A stretch of DNA of 64,000 nucleotides from Siphonodentalium dalli (GCA_032622095.1 CP136065.1:211340151-211404150), one strand, 5' to 3'; positions 46,034 to 58,222 are shown, numbered from the stretch's first letter. Notes: generated from the letters alone by a model not told the origin. Numbers and translations are program-made.

Positions 46034-47931
46034 TCAACCTATTGTTGGTGTGAAATTTCGTTGTGGCAGGTATGAAATTTCCAACTATTGAAAATATAGC
46101 TCTCTGCTGGGGGGTGATTAACCCCCCCCCCACACCCCCCCCCCCCTATAGCCACATCCCTGATTACACACTGTATGTATGCGCGCTGCATGTCTCATCG
46201 TCTTTCTGTGGACAAATTCAGAATTACGTGATCGTATTTGCGAACAATTACGTAAACCTATAACAATTCGGTGTTACAATTGTGTACTAACATTAGACTT
46301 AGACTAATATATCCCGGTTCCTCCAAGTTCCTCTAGAAATATGTGTAGAATTTCTATCCCGAGGGAAAGGCGCTTTAATCCTTTCTAAGCTTATAAATAC
46401 ATATCCTCATTCCTCTAATACACACACTATACTAATATAGCACTACCGCATGATCAGTGATTTTTGCTTTGACTTTCATGGGATTAGGAAAGTCGACAGG
46501 ACAGACGGTAGGATTATCATGCAGATTGCAGATTAAATTTACGTCATCGCGGGAGAATTATCCGATCACAGCCCATGCAATCCTGCACCACGAAAATCAA
46601 GTTTGAACATTTAGAAATATCATGCCTGCCGAACAACGGATCTTAAAATTTGCACCTAAACTATACATATATTGGGGTCTCTGTTTCTGAAACCCGTGAC
46701 TGAGCACCACACATTCCATGACAGGGAAAGTTAGTATTATATATAGTCATGCACGGTGGCATGCAGATACATGAGGCGGGCATATATATATAGCCTATAT
46801 ATATACGTGTGGGGCCTGGTGGGGCCAAAAATTACAACAATCAAGGGTGATACCGCAAATTTTTTTTTGGGTTCGGAATTTAATATATGAGTAGGCTAAA
46901 TGAGTTGAAACTTTGTTCCAAATCCATTGATTATATGGTACTCATGCAGGATATCGAAACATTGATGTATATGTATCGATGCTGGGTCTCAAAATATTGA
47001 TTATAGGGTACCCATGCAGGGTCTCAAAATGTGTCGACAAGTTTACGCGGACTCATAATATATATTTGTTATTTGATTCAGTTCGAATATAATATCGAAT
47101 TCACTAGCAGAATAAAAATATAAATTAAAGTCCCACGATGAAACCGATTACATACGATGCTAACGATTGTAATCATGTATATGAACTTGTCAATTTATTA
47201 CATATACAGTATATATACTAGTGAGAAGAGATCAATTATAACACAGATCTATAGCTGGATACCATGGCCAACGTTTTGGAAATCATTGGTATACCAACTC
47301 ACTGAACATTTCGGAATCCCTGGGTACTCTAATCAACGGAACGTGTGCATCTGGTCAGTGAATTAAAGACATAGGCCTGTACATGTACCATTGAAAATAA
47401 AAGTAAGAAAAGCTAGAAGAGAATATATATATAATAAATATCTATTGATCGTACTGCAATCAATGGCAACATGCATGTGAACTTTATCAGTTCCGTCTGA
47501 TTTTAGTATTTAACATTCATTGGTTGAATCAATTATATGTACATACTACATTGTATAATTTTACTGGTTGCTATTGAAAGTTCAATTACACCCTAAGAGT
47601 TAAACAATCTAATAATAATAATATGTCAATAAAAATTCAAATATGATTATGTATAATGATGATAATAGTTGATTGTTTTCAAATACGATCTACGTTGATA
47701 ATAACAAATTAAATTTACAAAGCTATTATCACTTCATATGTTAGAAAATACGTTACCACGTCACGAAAACTAATCACTATATACCGGTAAATGGAAACTT
47801 TCGAATACTATAAACACAGAAATCCAAAGTATAAGCCGTTAAAGGAATGAACAATACAAGCGATAGAGATTAATCACCACCAGAGACTCCTCACTTAAGT
47901 ATATAGAGACAGATATATAGACCCTACTTAC
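46034..47931. other. Myosin intron 1, repeat-poor part
   Basis: Apart from C-runs near 46,122-46,146, I see no array, no transposon end and no exon. Confidence 0.4.
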
Positions 47932-48010
47932 GGAGTTAAAGCCGGTCTGTGAAGAACGAAGTCATGCACATCAATTTAAACTCACAGTACATTAAAATAG
48001 ATAAACTATC
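47932..48010 (-). promoter_or_regulatory. Possible first noncoding exon and promoter of the myosin gene
   Basis: On the minus strand a good donor (ctcc|gtaagtag) lies at 47,932. About 40 bp upstream is a TATA-like tttaaattga (47,970-47,979), and ccaat-like bases lie near 48,040. The placement is about 10.8 kb upstream of the coding start and next to repeat-poor sequence, which fits a 5' noncoding exon. There is no coding content to confirm it, so this is an inference from the splice signal and position only. Confidence 0.3.
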
Positions 48011-49671
48011 CTATTGCAATGGCACGCTCCCGCCTTATTGGCTCCGATAAATCTGTTGCCAAAAGAATCTTTTCAAGAGATAAAACTTCAGTAATGGTCC
48101 TATAATGGTCCTATACTACTGTGTTATAGATTTAAAATAGACATACTAAAATAGATTTATTGAAGAGAGTTCAAGCTGGGAATGCATATAAACTTCTCAA
48201 TTTACAAACTTAAAGTATAAATTTGATAAGATTTCCGCTTATAAATAGTAATATCCTTCAACTTTGTCCCTTCAAATTTGTATTATATATAGTATTTTGT
48301 GTATTAAAAAAACACTAGTATAAATCTGTTATTTTTCATTGTTTCAACAGTAACTTTTTTATATTATCAGAGTATATTTGGAATATAGTCAATCTGATAC
48401 AAAATATGCGTAACTTGATAACAATAAATGGGATATTATCTCGATAATACTACAGGACTTAGACATGTGCATTGGCAACGATGCGGTACGAATAACGAAA
48501 GGTACGATTTTTTGGGTTTGAAATTTCCCGCCATATTAACTTCCTGTTTTGTGTTGCTTTATTTTATAACCATTTTAGAATATTGCTCGTATCGTTAGCG
48601 AATCATTCCTAATATGGGAGGACTCCATCACTTGAAGAAAAAAATAACTCTTTATATATAATTCGTTAGCACACTGGTTAGCTTGTGGCTGAGTGTGAGT
48701 GACAATTAAATTGTGTGTGACTGAGTGTGACTGTGAGACTCCAGTCAAGAGTTAAATCATGCCATGAATCTCTACTCTGGCTAACGCCCGTAGAAATCAT
48801 ATTTCACCAGTACAACACCAGTGATGTTCTGACAGGGAACTTTATAAAATTGATCAAACAAGGCAGGTTTAGTATATATACCCACATCCCAAAAGATGAG
48901 GGGTATACTGGATTACTTGCGTCTGTCTGTCCATCTGTCTTTCAATGCCATCACTCATCAGGAGGGCTTTCATTAGTTTCAAATTATGAGTGTTCATTGA
49001 CGTTGTTAAAAATTTCTGGGCTTCTTTGAACTGTATATCACATGTAACTTTTGTTAGTGGCTGGTTTCATGTAGACATGGATTCAATTCAAGTTGTGTCA
49101 GCTTTATGTATCATAGATGCTTGCCGCCCACATGGGATGCTTCTCGGGGCAGCCGCCCACTGTACCCCCCTCATACTCATAGGTCAACATGACCGCTTTC
49201 GCAGATTGCTGCTTTCAGAAGGATACGCACTACGTTCATGACTGAACTACCCCCCTCATTGACCGCCAATGACGCTGAAGTACAAATAAAATATTATCAG
49301 TATATTTTACCTTCAGCGCAAACCATTTATTTGCATTTAATAAAGCACAATTTAGTGCTTGTTGGTATTTTGGTAAACAAATTATCGGTATGAATTTTAA
49401 TACTACACGCCACTGTTACCGTTCAAGTTGATTTTGGTACACCGAAGTCATGGTATAGTTGCTGTTTGCATGAATATTTTGAAGGTAAAAACCATATTAC
49501 TGCTCAACAATGATTGTAAGTGAGGCTAATTTGATTGTTTTGTTCTGTTTATTTGTAGAATCAATTTTAGTTCATAAACATAGTACGTACAGCAATCTTG
49601 TGAAAGTTGTCATGTTGACCTAAAAAAAAAAATTTATTCTAATTTTATTTCTGACTGCTCTATTTGTAAAA
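48011..49671. other. Region between the divergent genes
   Basis: No supported exon. An open frame at 48,727-49,029 overlaps a gtgtgactgagtgtgactg tract and a repeat fragment (ggggtatactgg...gtctgtctgtccatctgtct). A promoter for the plus-strand gene could lie anywhere here, but no convincing element is seen. Confidence 0.4.
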
Positions 49672-51128
49672 GTGTGCCACTATGGGAAGCCGATTTCACA
49701 TTTATTAGCTAATTACTCTTTAGAGTAAAAAACATTTATGCTTAAGTGTGATTCACTTGCACATAAGCATATTTCATTTACACTTAATCATCTTAATTTA
49801 CACTTACTCTCTCCTGCCAAATAAACGTGACGTCACGTTTATTTATTTAAAGAAAAATACGACAGCATCACGATTATTAGGCGCCATCACGATTATTTAA
49901 AGTTCTTGCAAAGTCGCGGAATTTTCAGTCAAAAAGTTAGAAAAAACGTGCAGCTCACTAAAAAAAATAGAAGTGCACTTGACAAGTTGACAGGAATGTG
50001 GGAGAATCTCATTCCTAACAGGATTTAGGCCTCTAGATCATGATGTCCGTGTATAAACAGACGGATTATCGCAGTTAATTACAACTCATCAAAGCTTATA
50101 ATCACACAGTGACAACTAATTATCGTTGGGACGGAACCGACTTCTACTATCAAAACGGGACTTAATGCTAAAATCACATCACCCAGGCTTATATTATAAA
50201 ATAATCAGTGAAACTAATCTGAGTGACAACTGATGAACTAATTTAACTTGACGTGGCCGACTTCTCCAAACAATACTGTTATCGTGACCCAATTATGCGC
50301 TATCATGAAGACACAGAAGCTGTGAGTCGTGTGCACACATGCGTGACTGGTTTTGGCTATAAATGGAAAGTTACGACACCGCAGTAGCTTCTGTGTGTAC
50401 ACAGGAACATGTATTTAAATCTATGCAATAAAGCAATACAATAACATGTCCGTGTATTCAAAGCACAGTTTAATTATGAATGCGATGACTTGGCAACAGT
50501 TCCACATTATTAACCACAACTTACGTTTTATGTCGGATTTAAGTTTTATGTCGGATTTTAAATAGCCGATGTGCGACAGTACTTTACCTTACTCAGACTG
50601 GTACTGTTACCAAATTACTTACTGTCATTATTAAAGGAGCCAATGAGAACAACTTGCATGCATGGGAACTTGCCCAACAATGCCAAATTAATTAAGGCCT
50701 ACATTCTGCTTCATTTATAGTAGAAATATGGTAAAATGCCATCATTGTGCGCCATCACTATTATTTGGCACCATCACTATTATTAATAACACCCGAAAAT
50801 GTGCACCATCACTATTATTTGGCCATCACTATTATTAGGCAGGGGAGAGTAAGTGTACCGTAACTCATTTAGTGTACTTAATCTTCCTATATGATAATGA
50901 ATTACGTTTAAGCATAAATGAATTATGCTTAAGCGTAAATGAATTATGCTTAAGCATAATAGTCTTTAATAGAGTCATAATTCTATAACGCTTAAGCATA
51001 ATCGATATCTACATTATGCTTAAGTGGATTACGCTTATGAGTAAGTGTAATCACTTACATTTAAGCGTAATTCACTTACGCTTTAAAAGCGCAAGTAGCT
51101 AATAAATGTGAAAAAGGTCTTCCATGTG
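49672..51128. mobile_element. Element of about 1.45 kb with long imperfect terminal inverted repeats
   Basis: The left end, gtgccactatgggaagcc followed by tcacatttattagcta, pairs with the right end, tagctaataaatgtga followed by ggtcttccatgtgccac. The subterminal right part is dense in gcttaagcataa-type words. Both inner flanks carry caccatcac(t/g)attatt repeats next to ctctcctgcc / ggcaggggag. No coding region is seen and no target duplication is clear. Confidence 0.65.
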
Positions 51129-51219
51129 CCACCACAAATTTGTGCAACAACGTTCACCACATTCACAAGTTTTGTGATTCTCAATATATAATAAACTAGC
51201 TGGTGGACCTGACTTCGTC

Positions 51220-51830
51220 CGGGCTGTTTCCTCTCTGCTTTTCGGCGAATTGCGCGATTTGACCCGTCCAAAACACTCCCTGGACAAAAGTATCCGACAA
51301 AAGTACCCGTCGAAATGCGTCCGGTTTTACCCGATTTGACCTTGATTTGACCATTTTGAAGGTCAAGGTCAGGTTGGGGGTAACGATTCGACCCGTCCAA
51401 AACACTCCTCGGACAAAAGTAACCCTAGGTATCAAATTTCGTCAAAATCCCGTCAAAATTCGCGATTTTACCTTGAATTGACCATTTTGAAGGTCAAGTC
51501 GGAGTCATGATTTGACCCGTCCAAAACACTCCCCGGACAAAAGTTTCCCTAGGTATCAAATTTCGTCGAAATCCGTTTGTTTTACCCGATTTGACCTTGA
51601 ATTGACCTTTTTGAAGGTCAAGGTAAGGTCAGGGTCAAGATTTGACCCGTCCAAACGACTCCCCGGACAAAAGTACCTCCCGTCCTGTTTTACCCAATTT
51701 GACCTTGAATTGACCTTTTTGAAGGTCAAGGTCAGTCGAGGTCACGATTTGACCCATCCAAAACACTCCCTGGACAAAGTTATCCCTAGGTATCAAATTC
51801 CGTCAAAATCTGTCTGGCAGTTTTCCCGGC
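51220..51830. repeat. Tandem array, unit about 125 bp
   Basis: About five copies of gatttgacccgtccaaaac, actccccggacaaaagta, ccctaggtatcaaatttcgt and gaccttgaattgacc, then ttttgaaggtcaaggtcag. Copies are diverged and variably deleted. The head at 51,196 (actagctggtggacctgac) links it to the next array. Confidence 0.85.
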
Positions 51831-51874
51831 CATAGCAAACACACACAGAAGTCCCAAAATATATATTAGACTAG

Positions 51875-53150
51875 CCGATGAGCCCGAAGTTGTCCGGGCT
51901 ATTCAAAAACCAAATTTCAAGTCGATAGCTCTACCCGTTTCCGAGATCTGGTCTGCGCATGCGCGAAGCTGACGTCGCACGGGCTCGGCGACCCGATAAA
52001 ATTCGTATCCGGGGCAAGATACATTCACATACCAAATTTCAAGTCGATAGCTCCACCCGTTTCCGAGATCTCGCTTGCGTCGCACGGGCTCGGCGACCCG
52101 ATAAAATTCGTATCCGGGGCAAGATACATTCACATACCAAATTTCAAGTCGATAGCTCCACCCGTTTCCGAGATCTCGTCTGCGCATGCGCGAAGCTGGC
52201 GTCGCACGGGCTCGGCGACTCGATAAAATTCGTATCCGGGGCAAGATACATTCACATAGCAAATTTCAAGTCGATAGCTCCACCCGTTTCCGAGATCTCG
52301 TCTGCGCATGCGCGAAGCGGGCGCCGCACGGGCTCGCCAATACGACAACGTCGACCGCCTGTTCAAACTACACACACGTACCAAGTTTTGTCCCGATCGG
52401 TCGAGAATCGTAGATTTGTATAAATGACATACAGACAGACAGACATACAGACAGAGGTCTTCAAAATATATATGAGACTAGCCGATGAGCCCGACGTTGT
52501 CCGGGCTATTCAAAAACCAAATTTCAAGTCCATAGCTCTACCCAGCCCGACGTTGTCCGGGCTATTCAAGTCGATAGCTCTACCCGTTTCCGAGATCTGG
52601 TCTGCGCATGCGCGAAGCTGGCGTCGCACGGGCTCGGCGACCCGATAAAATTTGTATCCGGGGCAAGATACATTCACATACCAAATTTCAAGTCGATAGC
52701 TCCACCCGTTTCCGAGATCTCGTCTGCGCATGCGCGAAGCTGGCGTCGCACGGGCTCGGCGACCCGATAAAATTCGTATCTGGGGCAAGATACATTCACA
52801 TACCAAATTTCAAGTCGATAGCTCCACCCGTTTCCGAGATCTCGTCTGCGCATGCGCGAAGCTGGCGTCGCACGGGCTCGGCGACCCGATAAAATTCGTA
52901 TCCGGGGCAAGATACATTCACATACCAAATATAAAGTCGATAGCTCCACCCGTTTCCGAGATCTCGTCTGCGCATGCGCGAAGCGGGCGCCGCACCGGCT
53001 CTCCAATACGACAACGTCCACCGCCTGGTCAAACTACACACACGTACCAAGTTTGGTCCCGATCGGTCGAGAATCGTAGATTTGTATAAATGACAAACAT
53101 ACAGACAAACATACAGACAAACAGACAGAGGTCTTCAAAATATATATGAG
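51875..53150. repeat. Two linked tandem arrays, unit about 122 bp
   Basis: The unit contains tttcaagtcgatagctccac, ccgtttccgagatctcgt, ctgcgcatgcgcgaagc, gcacgggctcggcgacccga and gtatccggggcaagatac. About four copies at 51,900-52,370 and five at 52,510-53,010 each begin with actagccgatgagcccga and end with gatcggtcgagaatcgtag plus acagacagac words and an atatatatgag tail. The whole block is therefore duplicated head to tail. It is distinctly GC-richer than its surroundings. Confidence 0.85.
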
Positions 53151-53456
53151 ATATATATAATAAATAATGTTGTGTACAATATCGATTTGACATGGAATAT
53201 GACAGACATTTTTATAAAATTAATTTCAAGTAGGCCTATCTTGTTAGTGTGAGATTTGATCTGCTTCCTTTTTAGTAATATAATACATGTGGAAAATCAG
53301 TAATTAGGTATACTGCGGAGTGATTTTAGAATTGCTGCGGTATTTTTATATGCAAATACCATGCAGCACTAGAACAAATTTGTGATTTGCGACAACCGAA
53401 GTTCAAATGACATTTTTGTATTCACTAGTTGAGAGGTGAAAATATTAATCAATAGC

Positions 53457-53877
53457 AAGCCTGAGTTTAGTGTTCCTGTCATTTGCAGAATGAGGTCCCC
53501 AGAGGGTGAATTTAGTGACGCTATCCCGCATAGCAGGCAAGCATCACTAAATTCACCCTCTGGGGACCTCATTCTGCTTAGGCCTCATCTTCTCTGGAAA
53601 GTTTCTTTATTATAAAATTTCTATAGAAACTTAGATTCTATTTCTTTTTGAGTTTAGTTTCTCTATATCCCCAAATTGGCAGACAACACATTGCATAATC
53701 GAGGTTCCCATTGGGCGTACATCACAATGTTCACCATTTGGAAACTCCAATCTTAGTCTATGTCTCCCATAGCAGATGAGGTCCCAAGATAGCCCGCTAT
53801 GCGGGATAGCTTCACTAAATTTACTCTCTGGGGACCTCGATCATTCTGAAAATGACAGGCACACTAAACTCAGGCTT
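53457..53877. mobile_element. Family F hairpin element, copy 10, with exact 10-bp target duplication
   Basis: The ends are aagcctgagtttagtg and actaaactcaggctt. The flanking decamer aatcaatagc is identical at 53,447-53,456 and 53,878-53,887. It contains the two mirrored hairpins and the long middle (tccccaaattggcagacaac). It ends 25 bp upstream of the predicted exon at 53,903. Confidence 0.9.
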
Positions 53878-53902
53878 AATCAATAGCAATTTGGTATTGC
53901 AG

Positions 53903-54163
53903 TTGTGACCATGGAACATTTACTAAGAGTTCCTGGACATGAAGACCATGACCCTGTGTGGATAATTTACATATCTCAGACTAACAGTGAAGCATGCTTT
54001 GCCTGCCTGACCCAGTTGTTGGAAGATGGTTCCAAGCTGATTGTAGAGAAGAAGCTCGCTGTATCCCAGTTGCTTTCTTTAGCAACTGCCCAGCCAGATG
54101 CACTAGTTTCTATTCTTGGGCGAAACTTCCAAGTTGTGCAACACTTACTCTCTGTTCTAATTG
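53903..54163 (+). CDS. Unidentified gene, first coding exon
   Basis: An acceptor (ttggtattgcag) ends at 53,902 and the first ATG (53,911, context gaccATGg) follows eight bases later. From that ATG 84 codons and one base run to the donor ttg|gtaagaa. The frame is also open through the eight bases upstream, so this could be an internal exon. The peptide begins M-E-H-L-L-R-V-P-G-H and continues with leucine- and alanine-rich amphipathic stretches such as Q-L-L-E-D-G-S-K-L-I and S-Q-L-L-S-L-A-T-A. This suggests an alpha-helical, perhaps HEAT/ARM-like protein. I do not recognise the family. A family F element ends 15 bp before the exon, and a family A element begins 20 bp after the donor. Confidence 0.7.
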
Positions 54164-54183
54164 GTAAGAATTTAGTTTTCATA

Positions 54184-54582
54184 TTAACCCTTTACCCAGC
54201 AGAAGGGCCTGTGCCAATGCATTCTCTTATATATGCGAGTCGACCATAGGTCGCCTCGCATATATAAGAGAATGCATTGGCTTAACACATTAAAAATTAT
54301 AAAATTGTTAAAGAATGTAAGAAAAAATGGTAAAAAGTGTTAAAAAAAGATTTTTTTTTAGGCCAATGCATTCTCTTATATATGCGAGGCGACCTATGGT
54401 CGACTCGCATATATAAGAGAATGCATTGGCACAGGGCTAACTGTAACTATCACAATGTGATCAAGGAGCCGGTTCCAATGATATCCATATTTGTATGGTT
54501 CTATTGAGACAGACCGAAGATATTTTAGGCTGTTGAAGCTTTATTTGGCCGGTTTTGGCCGGTTTGTTGGGTAAAGGGTTAA
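54184..54582. mobile_element. Family A TTAA element, copy 5, inverted
   Basis: Both borders are TTAA. The hairpins come first (from about 54,212) and the unique part (gagacagaccgaagatattt to ggccggttttggccgg) last, opposite to the copies at 2,572 and 58,223. It lies 20 bp after a predicted splice donor. Confidence 0.9.
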
Positions 54583-55546
54583 ACCACAGGCCCCTGGGGA
54601 AAAATACCAGATATACCATTATATACTATTACCATACCAGTTACAAGGTTCACAAGTCTGATTTTGGGAAAAACACACCATCTATCATGTACCTCACAGA
54701 TTCGTATATCGTTCATCTCAGTCACAGTATATTTCAATGTGTCTTATTGGCCATGACATTTACTTTCTTTGGTGTAAAACTCGATAGATCAAATGAAGGT
54801 ATGTTGAGATATCGTATCGAAAACTATCGAAGTTTTCTGTCTGGTAAGTAGTGATTATACACGGATATCAATTCATTGATGATTACGATCACAATTTCCG
54901 AACTTGCGAATTCCCCATACGATTTGTCGACTTTGCGTCAATTGACTCCATCAAGTTATATATCAAACGAAAGGAAATTTTATACCCTATAACATACACT
55001 GGGACATAATTTGGCTGAGTTGACAATTTTTTTGAATTATTGAGGATATTAGGCAGACAGGGACTCTTGACCCATTTTACTCCCAAATTGATTATGAAAG
55101 TTTTCTGTATGATATCTCGACTTCTCTTCATTTGATACTATTGAATTATGCATCAAAATAAAGGAAATTTCATGGCCAATAAGACACATTGAAATATAGT
55201 ATGTCTGAGATGAATGATTTTTAGAATCTATGAGGAATATTATAGATGGTGTGTTTTTCAAAAATTGGACTTGTGAACCTTGTCACTGGTATACCCGATT
55301 ACCGTACAGTATATATTGGAAAATCTGGTATTTTTCCCCAGGGGCCTGTGTATTAAACAGCATGGGATCCTGATCATCCATTTACTTTGACCAGAGTTAT
55401 GGCCCTTGTTCAACTTGGAAATTGTGTCGGTACAAACATTTTGTAACTTGGGCATGGTTCATCGGAGTTGGTTGTGCTTTGGTATGGTGATAGTCCAACT
55501 TGGATGAAATGATACCAACTTAATATGGTTTTAGTCCATTCATTCT
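54583..55546. repeat. Intronic segment containing an inverted duplication
   Basis: Sequence at about 54,588-54,880 (aggcccctggggaaaaatac, cacaagtctgattttggg, acacaccatctatca) reappears inverted at about 55,060-55,350 (tccccaggggcct, gatggtgtgttttt). The arms are diverged. No exon is recognised. Confidence 0.6.
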
Positions 55547-55876
55547 TTAACCCTTTACCTCGCATATATAAGAGAATGCATTGGCTTAACACATTAAAAA
55601 TTATAAAATTGTTAAAGAATGTAAGAAAAAATGGTAAAAAGTGTTAAAATAAGATTTTTTTTAGGCCAATGCATTCTCTTATATATGCGAGGCGACCTAT
55701 GGTCGACTCGCATATATAAGAGAATGCATTGGCACAGGGCATAACTGTAACTATCACAATGTGGTCAAGGAGCCGGTTCCAATGATATCCATATTTGTAT
55801 GGTTCTATTGAGACAGACCGAAGATATTTTAGGCTGTTGAAGCTTTATTTGGCCGTTTTGTTGGGTAAAGGGTTAA
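55547..55876. mobile_element. Family A TTAA element, copy 6, inverted and truncated inside
   Basis: It starts ttaaccctttacc but jumps straight into the right arm of the first hairpin (tcgcatatataagag), so one arm is deleted. The second hairpin and the unique part are intact. Both borders are TTAA. Confidence 0.85.
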
Positions 55877-56812
55877 TACTAGAGTTACGTACCTTTTTAG
55901 ACTTCAAAATTTGTGTCCACAAAAGAGTTACAATCCTTGTTGAACTTCAAATTTTTCACCTTATACATTCATTTTGCATTGCAAGTCCAGTATCAAGGGT
56001 CAGATTTAAATGCTAGTTGGATTACTAATAGATCAGCATCGATGGAAGGATACTAATATGCAGCAGATTTGGTCCATAATTTTTTGCCACATTTATTGGA
56101 CTCTGGAAAATAGTGTCTACTTTCCAACTGCAATATATTATAATATTTAGCATTGTTATTATAAACAGTCCTTCGTTTTTGAAAATTGCTGGTGCGCAGT
56201 TTATTGTGCACCTGATTTTGGATCCAAGCGCACAATTTTGCTTCGTGCACCTAAAGGGGAATTATAAGTTAAAACCGATGCATGTGCATGTAAACATGTA
56301 TATACTAGTAGTTGTTTAATACACTCAAATAACATTTCTTTGTGCTATTTTAACAAAATAAATCTTCAAATAAAATGTTCCTTGTTGGTTTACTTCAACA
56401 AAAGGTTCCTTCCTGTGATCATTGTGTACACCGCTGACTCAAGGGAATATATTTCCTGCCCGATGCCAAAATCTTAGTTTTTGTTTTTTCATCCGTGCAG
56501 ATATCTCAGGCATGGTTCATCATATCTTTGAAAGGAGTGTGCAATGGAATTGTTTGCATTTTATATATTTATCTTTCTTTGATTATTTTTAATTTGGGTT
56601 CCGTCCTGCCCATGTTTCGATATGGCACCAGGGTGAGTTGTTGGGGGGGGGGGTCAATATTGGTACCGGGTATTGAGATCAATCAGACTCATATTTTTCA
56701 AACTTTCCAATTGAGCAATATTTTGATTGAGGAAAAACGTTTTGCAATTACATAAAACATAAATATGATATTAAATGATTATTTAATCGATTTTATTTAA
56801 TTTTATTTTCAG
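55877..56812. other. Intron of the plus-strand gene
   Basis: A good donor (ccagg|gtgagt) at 56,631 and an acceptor-like gtgcag at 56,499 bracket a stretch that reaches a stop in the phase required by the gene. I therefore do not call an exon. Nothing else is supported. Confidence 0.4.
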
Positions 56813-56860
56813 ATCAATTTTCTTCTTCAGATGATGGCTACATCCTATCTACCATAGATG
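56813..56860 (+). CDS. Unidentified gene, second exon (48 bp)
   Basis: The acceptor ttttattttcag and the donor gatg|gtgagt frame a 48-bp segment. It completes the phase-1 codon from 54,163 and reads D-Q-F-S-S-S-D-D-G-Y-I-L-S-T-I-D. A second usable acceptor 18 bp downstream (cttcttcag) would give a shorter in-frame version, so alternative acceptor use is possible. It corresponds to residues 85-100 of the predicted protein. Confidence 0.6.
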
Positions 56861-57631
56861 GTGAGTATCAGCTTCAAGCCGGGTTAATTAGCCATTTGAT
56901 AATAATAAATATATGGGCTGATATGGCTACAAAATCTTACAAATGCCTGGCCAATAAGTGTATATTACCCCAGAGGACCTTCAAAAAAATATTTTCCCAG
57001 GCTTTAGTTGAAAACAAGAATATTTCAGATTGAACCTCCATAAAAGCTGTTTGTAATTAAATCACAAGTTGGAGAAGTAAAATTAGGGGTGCCACGATTA
57101 ATCGTATAATCGATGAACTGTTGATAAAGCCGATAATCGATTACATGTATACTATGTATATTTGACTCATTTAGCCAACAATTAAACTCCGATTTAGTTT
57201 AACATGAACTCTACCTCATTTTATAAACTTATTGATTCTGATAATTCAGACGGTGTTATTTGGAAACAATAATTTAGTGAATCGTGATATATATTGTATC
57301 GTTGATCATGTATATGATTTGTATCGTATCGTGACGAAGTGTATCATTGCAGCCCTAACCAGGAGGCTGAAACCAACATAAACTCCAATAAACCAAACCA
57401 TTCCAATCTGTCAGGCCATAGCAATTTGATTACAATGATTTAACAGAATATTTTATCAGATGTAGCCTCTACTCACCAGGTGGGGAGTGCCACAGACATA
57501 TCATATGTATATAATTTTCATCATTTTGAACAGATGTTCAGTGTCTTAAAAGTCATTTAACTTTATCAAGATTATTGTTTGATGTAGAAATATCTGTACA
57601 ATATGCTCTCATGGCTTGTTTTTAAGGCATA

Positions 57632-57814
57632 CAGTAATCCTCTAAATAATCGATTCCTTAACCACAGCAGAATTATGGGTAACTTTTCAGGATTTAGTCG
57701 GAAATATGGCTTGTTGCCATTCATCGGAAAGCTCTCACTGAGAGCCGACTAAATCCTGAAAAGTTACCCATAATTCTGCTGTGGTTAAGGAGTTGATTAT
57801 TTAGAGCATTACTG
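57632..57814. mobile_element. Palindromic TA-flanked element, 183-bp copy
   Basis: Begins cagtaatcctctaaataatc and ends gagcattactg, with TA on both sides. One arm lacks 30 bp (after ctctcactgagag it goes straight to ccgactaaatcc). Confidence 0.85.
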
Positions 57815-57882
57815 TATTCTGTGTTTCCGCTATGCATGCAGGGTGTCTATATGACTGTAACTTAAATCACGACACAGTAGTT

Positions 57883-57983
57883 TTAACCCTTTCTAGAGCA
57901 GAATGATTCATATTCATTGGTAAGTTCAAAAAACGATGTATGGGAACTACTCGTCAATGAGTATTTAGTAAAGACAGGGTTAA
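57883..57983. mobile_element. Family E TTAA element, short copy
   Basis: It runs from ttaaccctttctagagcaga to tagtaaagacagggttaa with both borders TTAA. It shares actactcgtcaatgagtattt with the other family E copies in diverged form. It is about 101 bp long. Confidence 0.7.
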
Positions 57984-58222
57984 ACATGCATTATTTAAAA
58001 TGGGTGTAATAAGTTTTTGGTGAGTCCAGCTGTCCGTCTGTTCATTCAATTTTCGTTTCTGGAGTATTGTTCACATCTATGTTAACAACAGACCTAACAA
58101 CAGACTTTCTATTTAGAAGAGTGTGATGTGACGTAATTTGGGGAAAGACTGCAAGCATTTCAAGAAATGAAATTATGGCTGAAATACGATAGTCTCAGTA
58201 TCAGTATGAATCTGAGTGTATG

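Noticed and set aside
48727-49029. 100-codon ORF as an upstream exon
   Set aside because: It contains a simple gtgtgactgagtg tract and a dispersed repeat fragment. The only nearby donor-like site is weak and its phase does not fit the exon at 53,903.
51880-51910. Hammerhead ribozyme in ctagccgatgagcccgaag
   Set aside because: The core would need CTGATGA and a GAAA after stem II. Here the first is CCGATGA, and no GAAA follows the gcccg...cgggc stem.
51959-53089. Arg/Ala-rich ORFs open on both strands
   Set aside because: They follow the 122-bp tandem unit and are open because the unit is GC-rich. Several overlap on both strands, with no gene structure.
56500-56631. Possible extra exon of the plus-strand gene
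   Set aside because: Acceptor- and donor-like sites exist, but in the phase required by the upstream exon the segment meets a TAA stop. Without it the 56,813 exon joins cleanly.
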